Part shown: in pieces, positions 38,776 to 47,910 of the stretch
How positions within the stretch are numbered: position 1 is the stretch's first letter
Layout of the letters: each line of letters begins with the position of its first letter
Notes under the pieces: generated by a model
What the model saw: the letters and a program-made list of their open reading frames with translations, nothing else
Databases searched by the model: none
Told to the model about the DNA's origin: nothing
Position numbers and translations under genes: made by a program
Assembly (NCBI GenBank): GCA_003142855.1
Contig: PLNW01000139.1
Coordinates: 1 to 64,000 of the forward strand
Direction of reading: 5' to 3'
DNA length: 64,000 bases
From: Myxococcales bacterium
GTDB taxonomy: Bacteria; Myxococcota_A; Polyangia; Fen-1088

Positions 38776-39807
38776 TCACTTGCCGATCAGTGTGCGGGCC
38801 TGATTCGCGAATCGTCCTGTCGGGAATCGCGAGAGATAGTTTTCGAGGTCAGCGCGCGCCCCTGCCCCGTCGCCCATCTGCGCTCGGCAGGTCGCGCGCC
38901 CATACAGCGCTCGTTCGCTGACCGCATCGGGCGGCGCATCGGCGGAAAGCAGCGAGTTGAAATCGTTCAGCGCGGCCGCACGCCTTCCCTTTTCGGCACG
39001 CAGTTCAGCGCGCGCCACCAACATCTCGCGCCCCACCCCCGCCGTGGTCAGCGCCAGTCCGTCGAGCAGCCCCAAGGCCTGATCGTGGCGGCCGAGACGC
39101 AAGAGGGCCTCGATCCGTGTCACGTTCGCCTCAGGCTCAAGCGCGCCATTCGCTCCGAATCGCGCCCGGTGCTCATCCAGCATGGCCAGCGCCTGTCCGG
39201 GATCTTGTTCCTGCCGAAGCTTGTGGATCGCTCCAGCGAGCAATCGCGATTCCTGCGCCAGCGCCGATGGACTGGGCGGCAGCGCTGGGGGAGGTTCAAG
39301 CGATACCTTTGTCGCCACCGACTCCTGCGTGGCCCCGCGAAAGGCCAGGCGAGGCGCGTGGGTCTCCTCGGCGCGCACGACCGACGAAGGCTCGGGCTCA
39401 GGCAAAAGGGCCGGAGCAGGAGGTGGAGCGACGACGGCATGCGGGCGCCGGACAGACGCGCTGGCCGGCATCGAGACCGGGACAGCGGCCGGAAGTGTGC
39501 GAAGCGAAGGGCCGCGCAAAATGTGCAGGACAGCCGCATACAGGGCCCCGCCGAACAGCAAGAGGCCGACCGCGATGGCTACCTGCCACGCCCATCTTCT
39601 GGTCAGATGCCGTTCGCGGCTGCGCAGTCGCGCGGCAACGTCGGCCAGATTCTTCGCCCCGAATGGCGGCACAACCGCCGCCGAACGCAGCAAAGCCCCT
39701 GCTAGCGCCTCGTCGCTGTCGCCAGAAGGCCGCGCGCTCCAACGGTCGCGGATAGGAGTCCGCTCGTCGGCGTCAGTCTGCCTGCCTCTCGCCATGGGTT
39801 CTTTCAT
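38776..39807 (-). CDS. Membrane TPR protein, putative sigma-factor regulator
   Basis: 343 residues. The cytoplasmic N-terminus of about 75 residues is charged. A single membrane helix follows (WAWQVAIAVGLLLFGGALYA), then a Pro/Ala linker and a C-terminal TPR-like region of about 150 residues (EALLRLGRHDQALGLLDGLA, GRATCRAQMGDGAGARADLE). Its ATG overlaps the ECF sigma stop by 4 bp. Anti-sigma factors are commonly encoded in exactly this position, so it probably binds the sigma factor. No zinc anti-sigma HxxxCxxC motif is seen, so the mechanism would differ from that class. Confidence 0.8.
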   Translation of the reverse strand: MKEPMARGRQTDADERTPIRDRWSARPSGDSDEALAGALLRSAAVVPPFGAKNLADVAARLRSRERHLTRRWAWQVAIAVGLLLFGGALYAAVLHILRGPSLRTLPAAVPVSMPASASVRRPHAVVAPPPAPALLPEPEPSSVVRAEETHAPRLAFRGATQESVATKVSLEPPPALPPSPSALAQESRLLAGAIHKLRQEQDPGQALAMLDEHRARFGANGALEPEANVTRIEALLRLGRHDQALGLLDGLALTTAGVGREMLVARAELRAEKGRRAAALNDFNSLLSADAPPDAVSERALYGRATCRAQMGDGAGARADLENYLSRFPTGRFANQARTLIGK

Positions 39808-40379
39808 GTACGTCTCCCCGAATCGCGCTTCATTTCAGCGATGAACCGCGCTCGCGCCCGATGCAGATGCACCCAAACCGTTGCCAGCTTGAGCCCGGTC
39901 AAGGTGGCGATCTCTTCGCCTGACAACTCTTCGAGTTCGAAGAGGATGAGCACATTCCGGTACTTACCCGGCAGTCGGTCAAGGATGCGGTAGACCGTCT
40001 CGCTGGACTGGCGTCGCTCGAACTCATCAACCGGTGTCAGATGCGGCGGCGCCATGGTGCGCTCGATCTCGAGGTGCCTTGCGCGCGAGAACCAACGCCG
40101 GAACCGGTCTTTGCGGCGGCTTTCTCGCGCCACGCGTTCCGTGATCCGGTAGAGCCAGGTGGTCACTTTGGCCTCCCCGCGAAACTCCGGCAGCCGACGC
40201 CGGACAACCAGGAAGATCTCATGAACCAGATCGTCCACGTCAACCAGGGGCCCCGCGAGTTTTGCCGCCCAGCGGGCCACGGTGGGCGCATGGGCGCGAT
40301 AGAGCGCTTCAAGGTCCGGGACGCCGGAGCGGCTCTCGATGACCGGAGTGGCGTCAGAGCGGACCAAAGTCATGTTCAC
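39804..40379 (-). CDS. ECF RNA polymerase sigma factor
   Basis: 191 residues. Sigma region 2 is visible as DLEALYRAHAPTVARWAAKL and DVDDLVHEIFLVVRRRL, with EFRGEAKVTTWLYRI binding the -10. Region 4 is LPGKYRNVLILFELEELSG plus a helix-turn-helix (GEEIATLTGLKLATVWVHLHRARARF). Length and layout are typical of extracytoplasmic-function sigma factors. A second start lies at 40373. It is followed by the 4-bp-overlapping membrane TPR gene and preceded 32 bp upstream by a barrel-like protein, a common envelope-response arrangement in myxobacteria. Confidence 0.93.
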   Translation of the reverse strand: MNMTLVRSDATPVIESRSGVPDLEALYRAHAPTVARWAAKLAGPLVDVDDLVHEIFLVVRRRLPEFRGEAKVTTWLYRITERVARESRRKDRFRRWFSRARHLEIERTMAPPHLTPVDEFERRQSSETVYRILDRLPGKYRNVLILFELEELSGEEIATLTGLKLATVWVHLHRARARFIAEMKRDSGRRT

Positions 40380-40411
40380 CTAGTCTTGTGTTCCAGGTTG
40401 TCCCGAACCTT

Positions 40412-41338
40412 TCACGGAAAGCGCCCCAGGCTGAGTCCAGAAGCGATTTGCACCTCCACACGTGGAAGCTGGCCGCTGGCGCCGAGGCCGCCGACGTCAA
40501 GCTGGTCATGTCCAGGATAGACGAGCACGTCCAGGCCAATCCATCCCGCCGCACTATTCCATGCCCACAGGCCGCGCAGCCCCGCCCCCATGCCAAACTG
40601 CGCACTGCTGTCTGAGGCAGTCGACGGCAAGCCGACTCCCTCGACGCGCAGAAGCGCGATCACCCCGCCCGCGTGAAAATCCAACATGCTCGCGCTTCGG
40701 CTCACGCGGTACTGTGGTCCCGCGGCCAGCGCCACGCGCGTCCAGTGTGCAGCGCCCGTCAACGATCCCAACGATTGGGAATGGGTCGAGCTTGCCGAAA
40801 GCGCGGCGGCAAGGCCAAGGTGTCCACTCCGCCGAGACAGCGAAGCGGCCAGCGTGGCACCGGGGACGACTTCCCCGCCTGCGATAGATGCGAGCAAGCC
40901 GATCCCGACATCGAAGCGCTGGGGTCGATTGGGCGGTGGTTGCACGGCCTTCACCTCAGCAGCCGCCGGCGAAGGACGCGGTGGTGGTGCCGGTGGTGGC
41001 AACGTCACAGACGTTGCCACGTTGGGGTTGAACTCAGCCTCCCAGGTTGAGATGACAACAGCCACGGCCTCTGCCAAATCGGCGCAAGAGCCGGTCCTGT
41101 CGAGCGTCCGTTGGGCGAGACGTCGGCCATCCGAGCTGACCAACTCGACGTGCACCATCCCATCCTTGCTGGACAGATACGCCTGATGCTGGTCTGAACC
41201 TGGCGGTGTCTCTCCCGCGTTGAAGCCGGAAAGCTGGGCCAAACGGTCCCGCACCTCCGCGGGCGCGGGGCACACGCTGTCACCCCCGAGATCCAACAGT
41301 GGATGGGCGAGCCAGAGGACCATCACCGCTGCAATCAC
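40412..41338 (-). CDS. Secreted protein with possible C-terminal beta-barrel
   Basis: 308 residues. I use the GTG at 41338, which follows GGGGAGGG; an ATG at 41323 is a shorter choice. It has a weak signal segment, then a region of about 90 residues with two Cys, a Pro-rich hinge, and a C-terminal half made of short alternating hydrophobic strands (FDVGIGLLASIAGG, ALAAGPQYRVSRS) that look like a small outer-membrane barrel. It precedes the ECF sigma gene and may report envelope state or be a fellow regulon member. It is not assigned to a named family. Confidence 0.7.
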   Translation of the reverse strand: MIAAVMVLWLAHPLLDLGGDSVCPAPAEVRDRLAQLSGFNAGETPPGSDQHQAYLSSKDGMVHVELVSSDGRRLAQRTLDRTGSCADLAEAVAVVISTWEAEFNPNVATSVTLPPPAPPPRPSPAAAEVKAVQPPPNRPQRFDVGIGLLASIAGGEVVPGATLAASLSRRSGHLGLAAALSASSTHSQSLGSLTGAAHWTRVALAAGPQYRVSRSASMLDFHAGGVIALLRVEGVGLPSTASDSSAQFGMGAGLRGLWAWNSAAGWIGLDVLVYPGHDQLDVGGLGASGQLPRVEVQIASGLSLGRFP

Positions 41339-41358
41339 GCCGTCCCTCCCCTTAGACG

Positions 41359-42363
41359 CTAGAAACGAATCGCGTCGAATCTCAACAATTCGGCAAAGGC
41401 CGCGCAGCGAGCGCGGATGGCGCTCTCGTCGAGCGAGCGGAAGCGATCCAGGCTGAAGTCCTCTACGCAGAACGAGGCCAAGACCGAACCCACCACCAGC
41501 GCCGTGCGGATTCCAGCCGGTGAAGTATCGCCGGTGCGGGCCAGCCAGCCCATGCAGCCACCGGCAAAGGAGTCGCCAGCGCCCGTGGGATCCACCACGC
41601 GCTCGAGCGGAAACGCAGGCGCAGCGAACACGCCTTCTTCGCAGAAGAACAGCGCTCCAGCATCGCCGCGCTTGATGACCACGGCGCCGGGCCCCATAGC
41701 GCGAATCACGCTGGCCGCTGTGGGCAGGTTGTCCTTGCCTGAGAGCTGGCGGGCCTCCTCGTCGTTGAGCAACACCATGTTCACCCGCTCCAGCACGCGC
41801 ACCAACTCGGTCCGTTTTCCGCCGATCCAGAAGTTCATGGTGTCGCACGCCACGAAGCGCGGGCGGCGCACCTGACCCAGCACCTCCGACTGCAAGACCG
41901 GATCGATGTTGGCCAGAAACACAAACGCGCTGTCGGCGTAGGCCGGCGGCAGCTTGGGCCGGAAGGTCTCGAAGACGTTGAGTTGGGTATCGAGGGTGGT
42001 GCGATTGTTGAAGTCCGCCGCGTAACGGCCAGCCCAGCGGAAGGTGCGGCCGGACGCTCGCTCCAGGCCGGCTAGATCGATGCCTCGGCTGTGCAGCAAT
42101 GCCTCGTGGGCCGCGGGAAAGTCGCTGCCCACCACGCCCACCAGCCGCACGGGCGCGAAGAACGAAGCGGCGAATGACGCGTAACAAGCGGCGCCGCCCA
42201 GCACGTCCTCGCGCCGGCTGCTCTGGGTCTCGATGGTATCAAGCGCCAGCGATCCGACGACCAGCAGGGGCGAACCCGTGGACGCGGCCTGTTTGGCGAC
42301 GCTGCGAACTGAATCTGGTTTCACGACAATGCCTCCTTCGGCGAACTGAGCCTTTGCTACCAT
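41359..42363 (-). CDS. PfkB-family sugar kinase
   Basis: 334 residues of the ribokinase/PfkB family. The N-terminal glycine motif GGAACYASFAASFFAPVRLVG and the C-terminal signature DPTGAGDSFAGG with the catalytic Asp are present. It probably phosphorylates a sugar or nucleoside; the substrate cannot be told. It lies 20 bp before the barrel-like gene of the ECF cluster on the same strand, so it could head that transcript. A start further inside (after GGIVVKPDS) would remove about 15 residues and is possible. Confidence 0.88.
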   Translation of the reverse strand: MVAKAQFAEGGIVVKPDSVRSVAKQAASTGSPLLVVGSLALDTIETQSSRREDVLGGAACYASFAASFFAPVRLVGVVGSDFPAAHEALLHSRGIDLAGLERASGRTFRWAGRYAADFNNRTTLDTQLNVFETFRPKLPPAYADSAFVFLANIDPVLQSEVLGQVRRPRFVACDTMNFWIGGKRTELVRVLERVNMVLLNDEEARQLSGKDNLPTAASVIRAMGPGAVVIKRGDAGALFFCEEGVFAAPAFPLERVVDPTGAGDSFAGGCMGWLARTGDTSPAGIRTALVVGSVLASFCVEDFSLDRFRSLDESAIRARCAAFAELLRFDAIRF

Positions 42364-42409
42364 GAAAAGGCGCCATGGCCGAAACCCCTTGTCCGAGGTT
42401 GACTCTCAA

Positions 42410-43675
42410 CTACCAGCCAGCGAAAAGCTGAGTGAAGAACAACGGCACAACTTCACCCTCGGCCTGACCCACAACCACGCCGATTCCCACATGGGTCATG
42501 TCGGGGTTGAGGATGTTGGCGCGGTGGCTAGGGCTGCCCATGAATCCATTCTCGACCTCTACCGTCGAGAACGCCCGTCCCACGTTCTCGGCAAGGGTGC
42601 GCGGGAAGGGCGAGACGTGGGCCGCACGGACGCGATCCGCGGCGCCGCCACTCTTGTCCGATACGTGAACCACTTCACCCGTACGTGCCATTTCGCGGCT
42701 GTGACCGCGGGCGATCTCCTGCAAACGCGCGTCCCGTTGCAACGCGGGCAAGCCGGCAGCCGCGCGGTCTCGGTTGATGAGAGCCAGCAACTCGCGCTCG
42801 GCCTCGGCCGCATCCTGACGCCGAGTCACTTCGTTGCCGCTGACTGCGATCCGCGCAGGTGGCTCCACACCGCAGTACAGAGGGAAATTCGCCAGAACTC
42901 CCGGCCCGTGGCCGTCATCGCCTTCAATCTCCAACTGGTACACACCGTCGCCGGAATCACACGCCACCGTGAGTTCGAAACGGCCCTTGCGGGCCGACAT
43001 GGCCAGATTGCGCACGCCTCCACGCGGGGCGGCCACCAGAACCGCGGGCTGCGCGAAGCGACCCAACAGCCGGCCCACCAAAGTCACGGTGCCCCGCGAG
43101 GGCAGCCGTCGTGGCAGCGCTCGCAACTCCAAGTTCTGTGGCTGCAAGGTCAAGACCGCGATCAGCTCGTCAGCGCCACGCTTGACCCCCACTCCCATGC
43201 GGCGCCAGTCGCCCATCTTGAAGACGCTGGGCACTTGCTTGCGTAGGTCAAGCAAAAGGGATCCATCACCCCCGGGCGAGCTGCGCATCATGACGATGTA
43301 GGGCTCGGGCTCGACGATGCCGTAGTGGTGGACCAGGAATGCAATGGCGTCGAACGAGGGCAACCGCTTGGCCACGGTGGCGCGCGCGATGTCCGTCGCC
43401 ACCAGATCCAATCGACCATCCCGCAAGGGTGCCGGGGCACGCACGGCAGCCGCCGCCCTGTGCACCTCGGCCACCACCTGCGCCATCAATGGATCGGAGT
43501 CGCGTCCGCCACGAATCTGTCCCAACGGCGGAGCCTGATACTCCTGGGCCGCTGAACCGCTGGGAACCAGGTCCGGAGCGGCCGCCGCCCTGGCATCCCT
43601 CGCCCCCATCGATCCGGCGCAAAACGCGGCGCCGATGGGGATCCAAACAAGTGCCCCACTACGCCGTGATGACAC
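42410..43675 (-). CDS. CAP/SCP-domain secreted protein
   Basis: 421 residues. The GTG start at 43675 follows GGGAGGG. A signal peptide covers about the first 35 residues. The C-terminal 130 residues form a CAP (SCP/PR1-like) domain in the YkwD style: ELLALINRDRAAAGLPAL, ARGHSREMARTGEVVH, and ENVGRAF, then HRANILNPDMTHVGIGV. The His and Glu of the CAP cavity are visible. The N-terminal 280 residues have no clear domain. Function is unknown beyond secretion. Confidence 0.85.
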   Translation of the reverse strand: MSSRRSGALVWIPIGAAFCAGSMGARDARAAAAPDLVPSGSAAQEYQAPPLGQIRGGRDSDPLMAQVVAEVHRAAAAVRAPAPLRDGRLDLVATDIARATVAKRLPSFDAIAFLVHHYGIVEPEPYIVMMRSSPGGDGSLLLDLRKQVPSVFKMGDWRRMGVGVKRGADELIAVLTLQPQNLELRALPRRLPSRGTVTLVGRLLGRFAQPAVLVAAPRGGVRNLAMSARKGRFELTVACDSGDGVYQLEIEGDDGHGPGVLANFPLYCGVEPPARIAVSGNEVTRRQDAAEAERELLALINRDRAAAGLPALQRDARLQEIARGHSREMARTGEVVHVSDKSGGAADRVRAAHVSPFPRTLAENVGRAFSTVEVENGFMGSPSHRANILNPDMTHVGIGVVVGQAEGEVVPLFFTQLFAGW

Positions 43676-43716
43676 CCGACCATCCCTCCCCGGAGCTAGA
43701 ATGCTATTTCAGGTCG

Positions 43717-45105
43717 CTACTTCTTGGCCGGCTTCTTCTCGGCCTTCTTGCCGGCCGGTTCCGTCTTGGTTTCGGCCTTCTTGCTGTCCTTGGCCGGGGT
43801 GTCCTTGACCACGGGCACCTCGCCCTTCTCGTCAACGAAGACAATCTCGCCGAAGCGATCCAGTTTGTGGAAATCGCCGACCAAGGGGGCTGACCAGCCC
43901 AGGGCCGTCTGCGCCTTGGCGTCTTTGGGCGAGTCCATGCGGAACATGTTGAGACGCCACTTGTCGCCGAGCGCCGGCGGAACCTTGACGCCGTTGGTGT
44001 CCAGGCCGTTCACGTCAGCAAGCGGCAGCGCCATTTCCACCGTCCAGCCCTTGTCCTGGTCATCACGCTTGTTGAGGGTGCCGTCGACCTTCACCGCCGC
44101 TTTCAGCTTCGAGTTCCAGTCATAGGGCTTGCGCTTGGGATCCAAGCTGTCCTCGTACTTGCGGTAGGTGGGCAGATAGGTGTCGAAGATGGTGCCGTTG
44201 GGAGCCACCTGCAGCTCGATATACCCCTTGCCGTCGCCGTTGGCGTCGATCATCACCTCGTCCATCTCCTGCGTCCACAGCTTAGAGTCGCGCTCGGTGA
44301 GCGTACCCCAAACGTCGGTGTCGACGTTCTCGAACGCGATGTAGAGATTCTGATTGTCCCAAAGCAGCTTGGCCTCGGTGTTGGGCTGCGCCGGCTCGCC
44401 GTTCATGGTGTTTACGAACAGGCCGGTCGATGGGGCGGTCTTCCACGCTGGCTCCTCCAACTTGCCGTCGATCTTGATGGGCTTGGGCGTCTTGCGCACC
44501 AGGTACCGCTTGAGAACAGGCGGCACCTTGACCACAACCGGGATGGTCGCCGCCGCTACGCGGCCTTCTTCGTGCGGCCCGGACTTGATGGTCATGCGCT
44601 CGTTGCCCCGCCACAGGCCCGTGAAGACGCTGAAAGAATTGAAAGCCCAGTTGGGTGGCAGGTGGAACGAGTGTTGATCGCGGATGATGTCGCCAGCCTT
44701 CCAACGCGACACCGGGTACTTTCCACTGATGGCGCCGTGGTCAACGTTGATGAATCCCTTGCCGCCGGGGCCGCTGATATGGGTAAACAGTCTCCACCCG
44801 TCGCTGGGCGCGGACTTCACCTTCCAATAGTGGGTCAGATGAACGTCCTTTCCCGGTTCCGCCGGGTTCGGGGACACGTCAATGCCGATGTACTCGACCT
44901 TGCCATCCAGATCCGCATGCGCCACGAATTGCGGCGTGGGATCGGATGTCAGTAGGTTCTTCTTGATGAATTCCTCGTCCTCTTTGGTCGGCTTTTCATC
45001 GGCCTGCTCCACACAACCGAAAGCAAGACCCGACAGTGCGGCGACGCAAAGCCAACGGTCAGAGCGCAGCCGAACTGCGCGCGGCGTTCCTGAGACTCGT
45101 GACAT
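43717..45105 (-). CDS. Lipoprotein with CBM9-like domain and Lys-rich tail
   Basis: 462 residues. The ATG at 45105 is preferred over a TTG three bases upstream and follows GGGAGAGC. A lipoprotein signal ends LSGLAFGC. The middle has a beta-rich region of unknown type. From about residue 215 there is a domain of the carbohydrate-binding module family 9-like group (KIDGKLEEPAWKTA, KLLWDNQNLYIAFEN, VEMALPLADV). The last 30 residues are Lys/Ala/Pro/Glu-rich. Such domains often sit in surface lipoproteins. Substrate unknown. Confidence 0.82.
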   Translation of the reverse strand: MSRVSGTPRAVRLRSDRWLCVAALSGLAFGCVEQADEKPTKEDEEFIKKNLLTSDPTPQFVAHADLDGKVEYIGIDVSPNPAEPGKDVHLTHYWKVKSAPSDGWRLFTHISGPGGKGFINVDHGAISGKYPVSRWKAGDIIRDQHSFHLPPNWAFNSFSVFTGLWRGNERMTIKSGPHEEGRVAAATIPVVVKVPPVLKRYLVRKTPKPIKIDGKLEEPAWKTAPSTGLFVNTMNGEPAQPNTEAKLLWDNQNLYIAFENVDTDVWGTLTERDSKLWTQEMDEVMIDANGDGKGYIELQVAPNGTIFDTYLPTYRKYEDSLDPKRKPYDWNSKLKAAVKVDGTLNKRDDQDKGWTVEMALPLADVNGLDTNGVKVPPALGDKWRLNMFRMDSPKDAKAQTALGWSAPLVGDFHKLDRFGEIVFVDEKGEVPVVKDTPAKDSKKAETKTEPAGKKAEKKPAKK

Positions 45106-45266
45106 CAATGCTCTCCCTTTCCTGGCCAGCCGGAATCCGATCTCTTCGGACCCTAGCTGGCGGGCTCCTTTCTACTGGAGACGCAACGGATTTGCAAACC
45201 TTGGGCCCTGACGCCTGTTCCTCATCGCGACTGCGACCGCAGCCACGACGCCCGTGTTGACCCGTT

Positions 45267-45515
45267 CTACTTCTTCGGCTGAGCGACCACGCGGACCCGC
45301 GGCGTTTCGCCGATCTCATTGATGAGAATGGGAGCCCCGTCCGCGAGACCGCCTGCCGAGAACGCATCGGAGGCAGCCTTGAGCGCGAGTTCGAGCGAAG
45401 CATGGACGCCCATCAGCCTGCGGCCACACACGACGGCAAACTGCCCGGCGTACCGCTCCAGCAAAGCATGCTTGCAGGTGTCGAAGTAGTTGGTTTCCTG
45501 TTGTGCGGAAAGCAT
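45267..45515 (-). CDS. Small conserved-looking protein of unknown function
   Basis: 82 residues with no signal peptide. The pattern ERYAGQFAVVCGRRLMGVHASLELALKAA then PILINEIGE resembles small proteins with a short beta-hairpin and one helix (the DUF5678-like type). I see no catalytic or binding motif. It lies alone between two unrelated genes. Confidence 0.6.
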   Translation of the reverse strand: MLSAQQETNYFDTCKHALLERYAGQFAVVCGRRLMGVHASLELALKAASDAFSAGGLADGAPILINEIGETPRVRVVAQPKK

Positions 45516-45634
45516 GCTCCCAGCGTGGGGGCAAGCTCGGCTCCCGTCAAAAAAAAACGCTATCTCACAGCCGTGACCACGCCGGCCATATCTCGGGCAT
45601 AGCGCATCCTGCGGCCGCGCGGCTCCGAGGTGCT

Positions 45635-46429
45635 TCAGATCTTGATGCCTGCCAGCGGATCGTTGTCCAACTTCCTTTTCCGTGGCAGCTGCGGAACCGC
45701 GTTGGGCGCGGCGCTCGGCGCAGGAACCGACGGCGCCGCGGACGCATGCCGCCCCGATGACCTGTGCCGGCCTCGGCTACTCGCCGGCGGGTAGGAAACA
45801 GATGATGCTGGCGCAACCGCTGCGGTCGCGGCCGGCGCGACGGAAGCTGCCGCGGTTGTCCCGGGAGCCGTCGGCGCGGCCTTCGCCTCGCAGGCCTTGA
45901 GCTTGGCCTGCGCCTGCCGCTCTGCCTTGGCCGCCGCTTCCACGGCTTGCGCGCGCGCATCCTCCACCCGGCGTATGCTCGCGTCCTTGTCGGCCAGAAT
46001 GGCCTGTGTGTCACTTTGAAGTTTCAGGTAGCCAATTCCGGCCGCGGCCAACAGAAGAACCGCCACCACGATTGCCGGCTTGGCCGAGGATGTGGGCCGC
46101 GCCATACGGGCAAGCGCCATCGGATCCACGGGGGCATCCCAAGTAGCTGCCACGGGTGCTGCCGGAGCGTGACCAGCCGAACTGGCCCAGGCCGGCCCAC
46201 CCAATGCGGGCTGGAGGCCGGCGCGCATGCCCTTCGCTCCCATGGCCAAGTCTGACCGTGGCGGCGGCGTGACCTGATCTCCCATGGGATCATGCCCTGC
46301 AACCGCACGCTTCTGGGAACGGCCGTTGCCCCCGGCGCCACCGGCCGCATGGCCCTTCTTCCGCCGCTCTTTTCTGAGCCTGCGCAGTTCATCTAGTGAG
46401 GTGAGTACTGAGTCCTCGGTCGCGGGCAT
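45635..46429 (-). CDS. Single-pass membrane protein with coiled coil
   Basis: 264 residues. The ATG follows GGAGGT. The cytoplasmic N-terminal part is basic and disordered. A membrane helix lies at about 118-137 (AIVVAVLLLAAAGIGYLKL), then a coiled coil of about 45 residues (DKDASIRRVEDARAQAVEAAAKAE) and an Ala/Pro/Ser tail. No named family. The 205-bp upstream region carries two sets of direct repeats that may regulate it. Confidence 0.65.
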   Translation of the reverse strand: MPATEDSVLTSLDELRRLRKERRKKGHAAGGAGGNGRSQKRAVAGHDPMGDQVTPPPRSDLAMGAKGMRAGLQPALGGPAWASSAGHAPAAPVAATWDAPVDPMALARMARPTSSAKPAIVVAVLLLAAAGIGYLKLQSDTQAILADKDASIRRVEDARAQAVEAAAKAERQAQAKLKACEAKAAPTAPGTTAAASVAPAATAAVAPASSVSYPPASSRGRHRSSGRHASAAPSVPAPSAAPNAVPQLPRKRKLDNDPLAGIKI

Positions 46430-46540
46430 ATGCTACCTCCGATGTCGAACGGACAGCCGCCTTGGGACGACCAACATAACTAAGCGCAGGCTAACAGCCA
46501 CGCCCATCCGTGGAAACCACACCGCGGTCCTCCTCCCCGA

Positions 46541-46568
46541 CGTGAATATACAATGTTAGCGTGAATAT
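46541..46568. repeat. Direct repeat CGTGAATAT, 19 bp apart
   Basis: Two copies of CGTGAATAT (46541-46549 and 46560-46568) lie in the upstream region of the gene starting at 46429, in the same orientation. They may be an operator pair. The region is less GC-rich than its surroundings. Confidence 0.4.
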
Positions 46569-46579
46569 GCACACGCTTC

Positions 46580-46619
46580 CCCACAAAGTCGCCATGACTG
46601 CCCACAAAGTCGTCATGAC
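46580..46619. repeat. Two tandem 19-bp repeats with 21-bp period
   Basis: CCCACAAAGTCGYCATGAC occurs at 46580-46598 and 46601-46619, differing at one base. The 21-bp period is two helical turns, so a protein could bind both copies on one face. The second copy contains the palindrome GTCATGAC. It lies 150-190 bp upstream of the 46429 start and just after the stop of the 46635 gene. Confidence 0.5.
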
Positions 46620-46634
46620 GCAACTGATCGAAAG

Positions 46635-47852
46635 CTAGCTCCGCCGCATCGCCCAACGAAAGCCCAAGGCCAAGCCAATCCACACGGGCAGCAGAAAGGC
46701 GACGAGCACCAGGTTATCTTGCGACATTCCCGGGATGGCCTTGGCAAGGACACCGATGGCAGCGAAGCCGGTGGCAGTAGCCACCACCCAGAACGCGTTG
46801 CGCATGGCGGCCGGCCGTCCCAACGCCGCTCCGATTCCGTAGCCGGCGAGTACGACCGACCAGGGCGCGAGCAGGAAAATGTTTGCATTGGCATGGGCAG
46901 CCTTGTGGTCGGTGAACAACCAAAAGGAAAGCAAGATGAGCCCCAACATGCCGAAGACGAGTCCCAGCAAGCTGCTAGCAGTGCCCAGTCCCACCCGCGC
47001 GGCCGGATGGTTGCCGGCCAGGCGGCCAAGCCCTGCCAAGAAGGCGCCCAGAGCCAAGCCGGCGGCCAGGAAGTAGACCGTCCAGTTGGGAGGCCGGTCC
47101 GGCTTGGGCGGCCGGTGCGCGGCGAACAGGGTGCGTTCAGACTTGACCAGAGGCCTCTCGCCCGTTTCTCCCGGGATGCGGACCTCGCGCAAGAGATCGC
47201 GCATTCGCTCAGGCAGAAACGCCTCGTCCCACAGGGTGATGGGTGCGTCGGTCGGCCGGCCCAGGCCCAAGTCGAGGCCGAGGTACTCGGGAAAAAAATC
47301 CGCAGTCATGCGAAGCGCGTCCGCTCGAAAAGTCATGGCCGCTGGCCGCTGGCCGGCCTGCCGGACCCGGCCGCCCACCGCGCGGTCGATGGCATCGCGC
47401 ACGCGAGTGGAGCAGTTGTCCCGGAAGTAATCATAGAGGTATTCTCGATTTTCTGGCCGCGCGTTTTCACGCAGGCTCTGCCACAAAGCCCATTTCTGGA
47501 CGGGCGTCAGATCGAGTTCCTGGGCCTCGATCGTCCGATTGTCGGAAACATAAGACGCGAACGTGTCTTCCATGCGCGACACTGATAGCCAGTACTTGAA
47601 TCGGCCACGCAGGAAATTGGGAATGAGTGCGGGCGAGTCGAAGGCAAAGGTGCCGAAGTTATAGACCAGCCCGCTCTCCTCGCTGGTCTGCACCAGGATG
47701 GCGTTGTGGCCGAACTTGAAGAAGGGATGGTCGCCGGGGCCGAAGGTGAGAACAGCGACGGTCAGGTCCTCTCCTGGCTCGGCTCGTGCCTGCCGCGCAT
47801 GGGAGACCGCGAGCACCGCCAGCGCCATCGTGAAAAGAATTCGCAAGCCCAT
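46635..47852 (-). CDS. DUF4105 (Lnb N-terminal periplasmic type) membrane protein
   Basis: 405 residues. The start at 47852 gives a signal peptide. The periplasmic domain has features of the DUF4105/Lnb N-terminal family: FKFGHNAILVQ, YNFGTFAFDSP, and a conserved Asn-Cys-Ser-Thr-Arg segment in YFRDNCSTRVRDAID that looks like a Cys-based active or metal site. Four C-terminal membrane helices follow from about residue 265. Members are envelope proteins, some linked to lipoprotein processing (Lnb). A role here is not shown. Confidence 0.82.
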   Translation of the reverse strand: MGLRILFTMALAVLAVSHARQARAEPGEDLTVAVLTFGPGDHPFFKFGHNAILVQTSEESGLVYNFGTFAFDSPALIPNFLRGRFKYWLSVSRMEDTFASYVSDNRTIEAQELDLTPVQKWALWQSLRENARPENREYLYDYFRDNCSTRVRDAIDRAVGGRVRQAGQRPAAMTFRADALRMTADFFPEYLGLDLGLGRPTDAPITLWDEAFLPERMRDLLREVRIPGETGERPLVKSERTLFAAHRPPKPDRPPNWTVYFLAAGLALGAFLAGLGRLAGNHPAARVGLGTASSLLGLVFGMLGLILLSFWLFTDHKAAHANANIFLLAPWSVVLAGYGIGAALGRPAAMRNAFWVVATATGFAAIGVLAKAIPGMSQDNLVLVAFLLPVWIGLALGFRWAMRRS

Positions 47853-47910
47853 GGCCAGAGAACCTACCAGGTCACACGCGCGTCCCCAGAGCAAATCCGA
47901 CGCATCTCCA

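Noticed and set aside
42362..43246. Plus-strand 294-residue frame over the CAP-domain gene
   Set aside because: No domain; the CAP motifs are clear on the minus strand.
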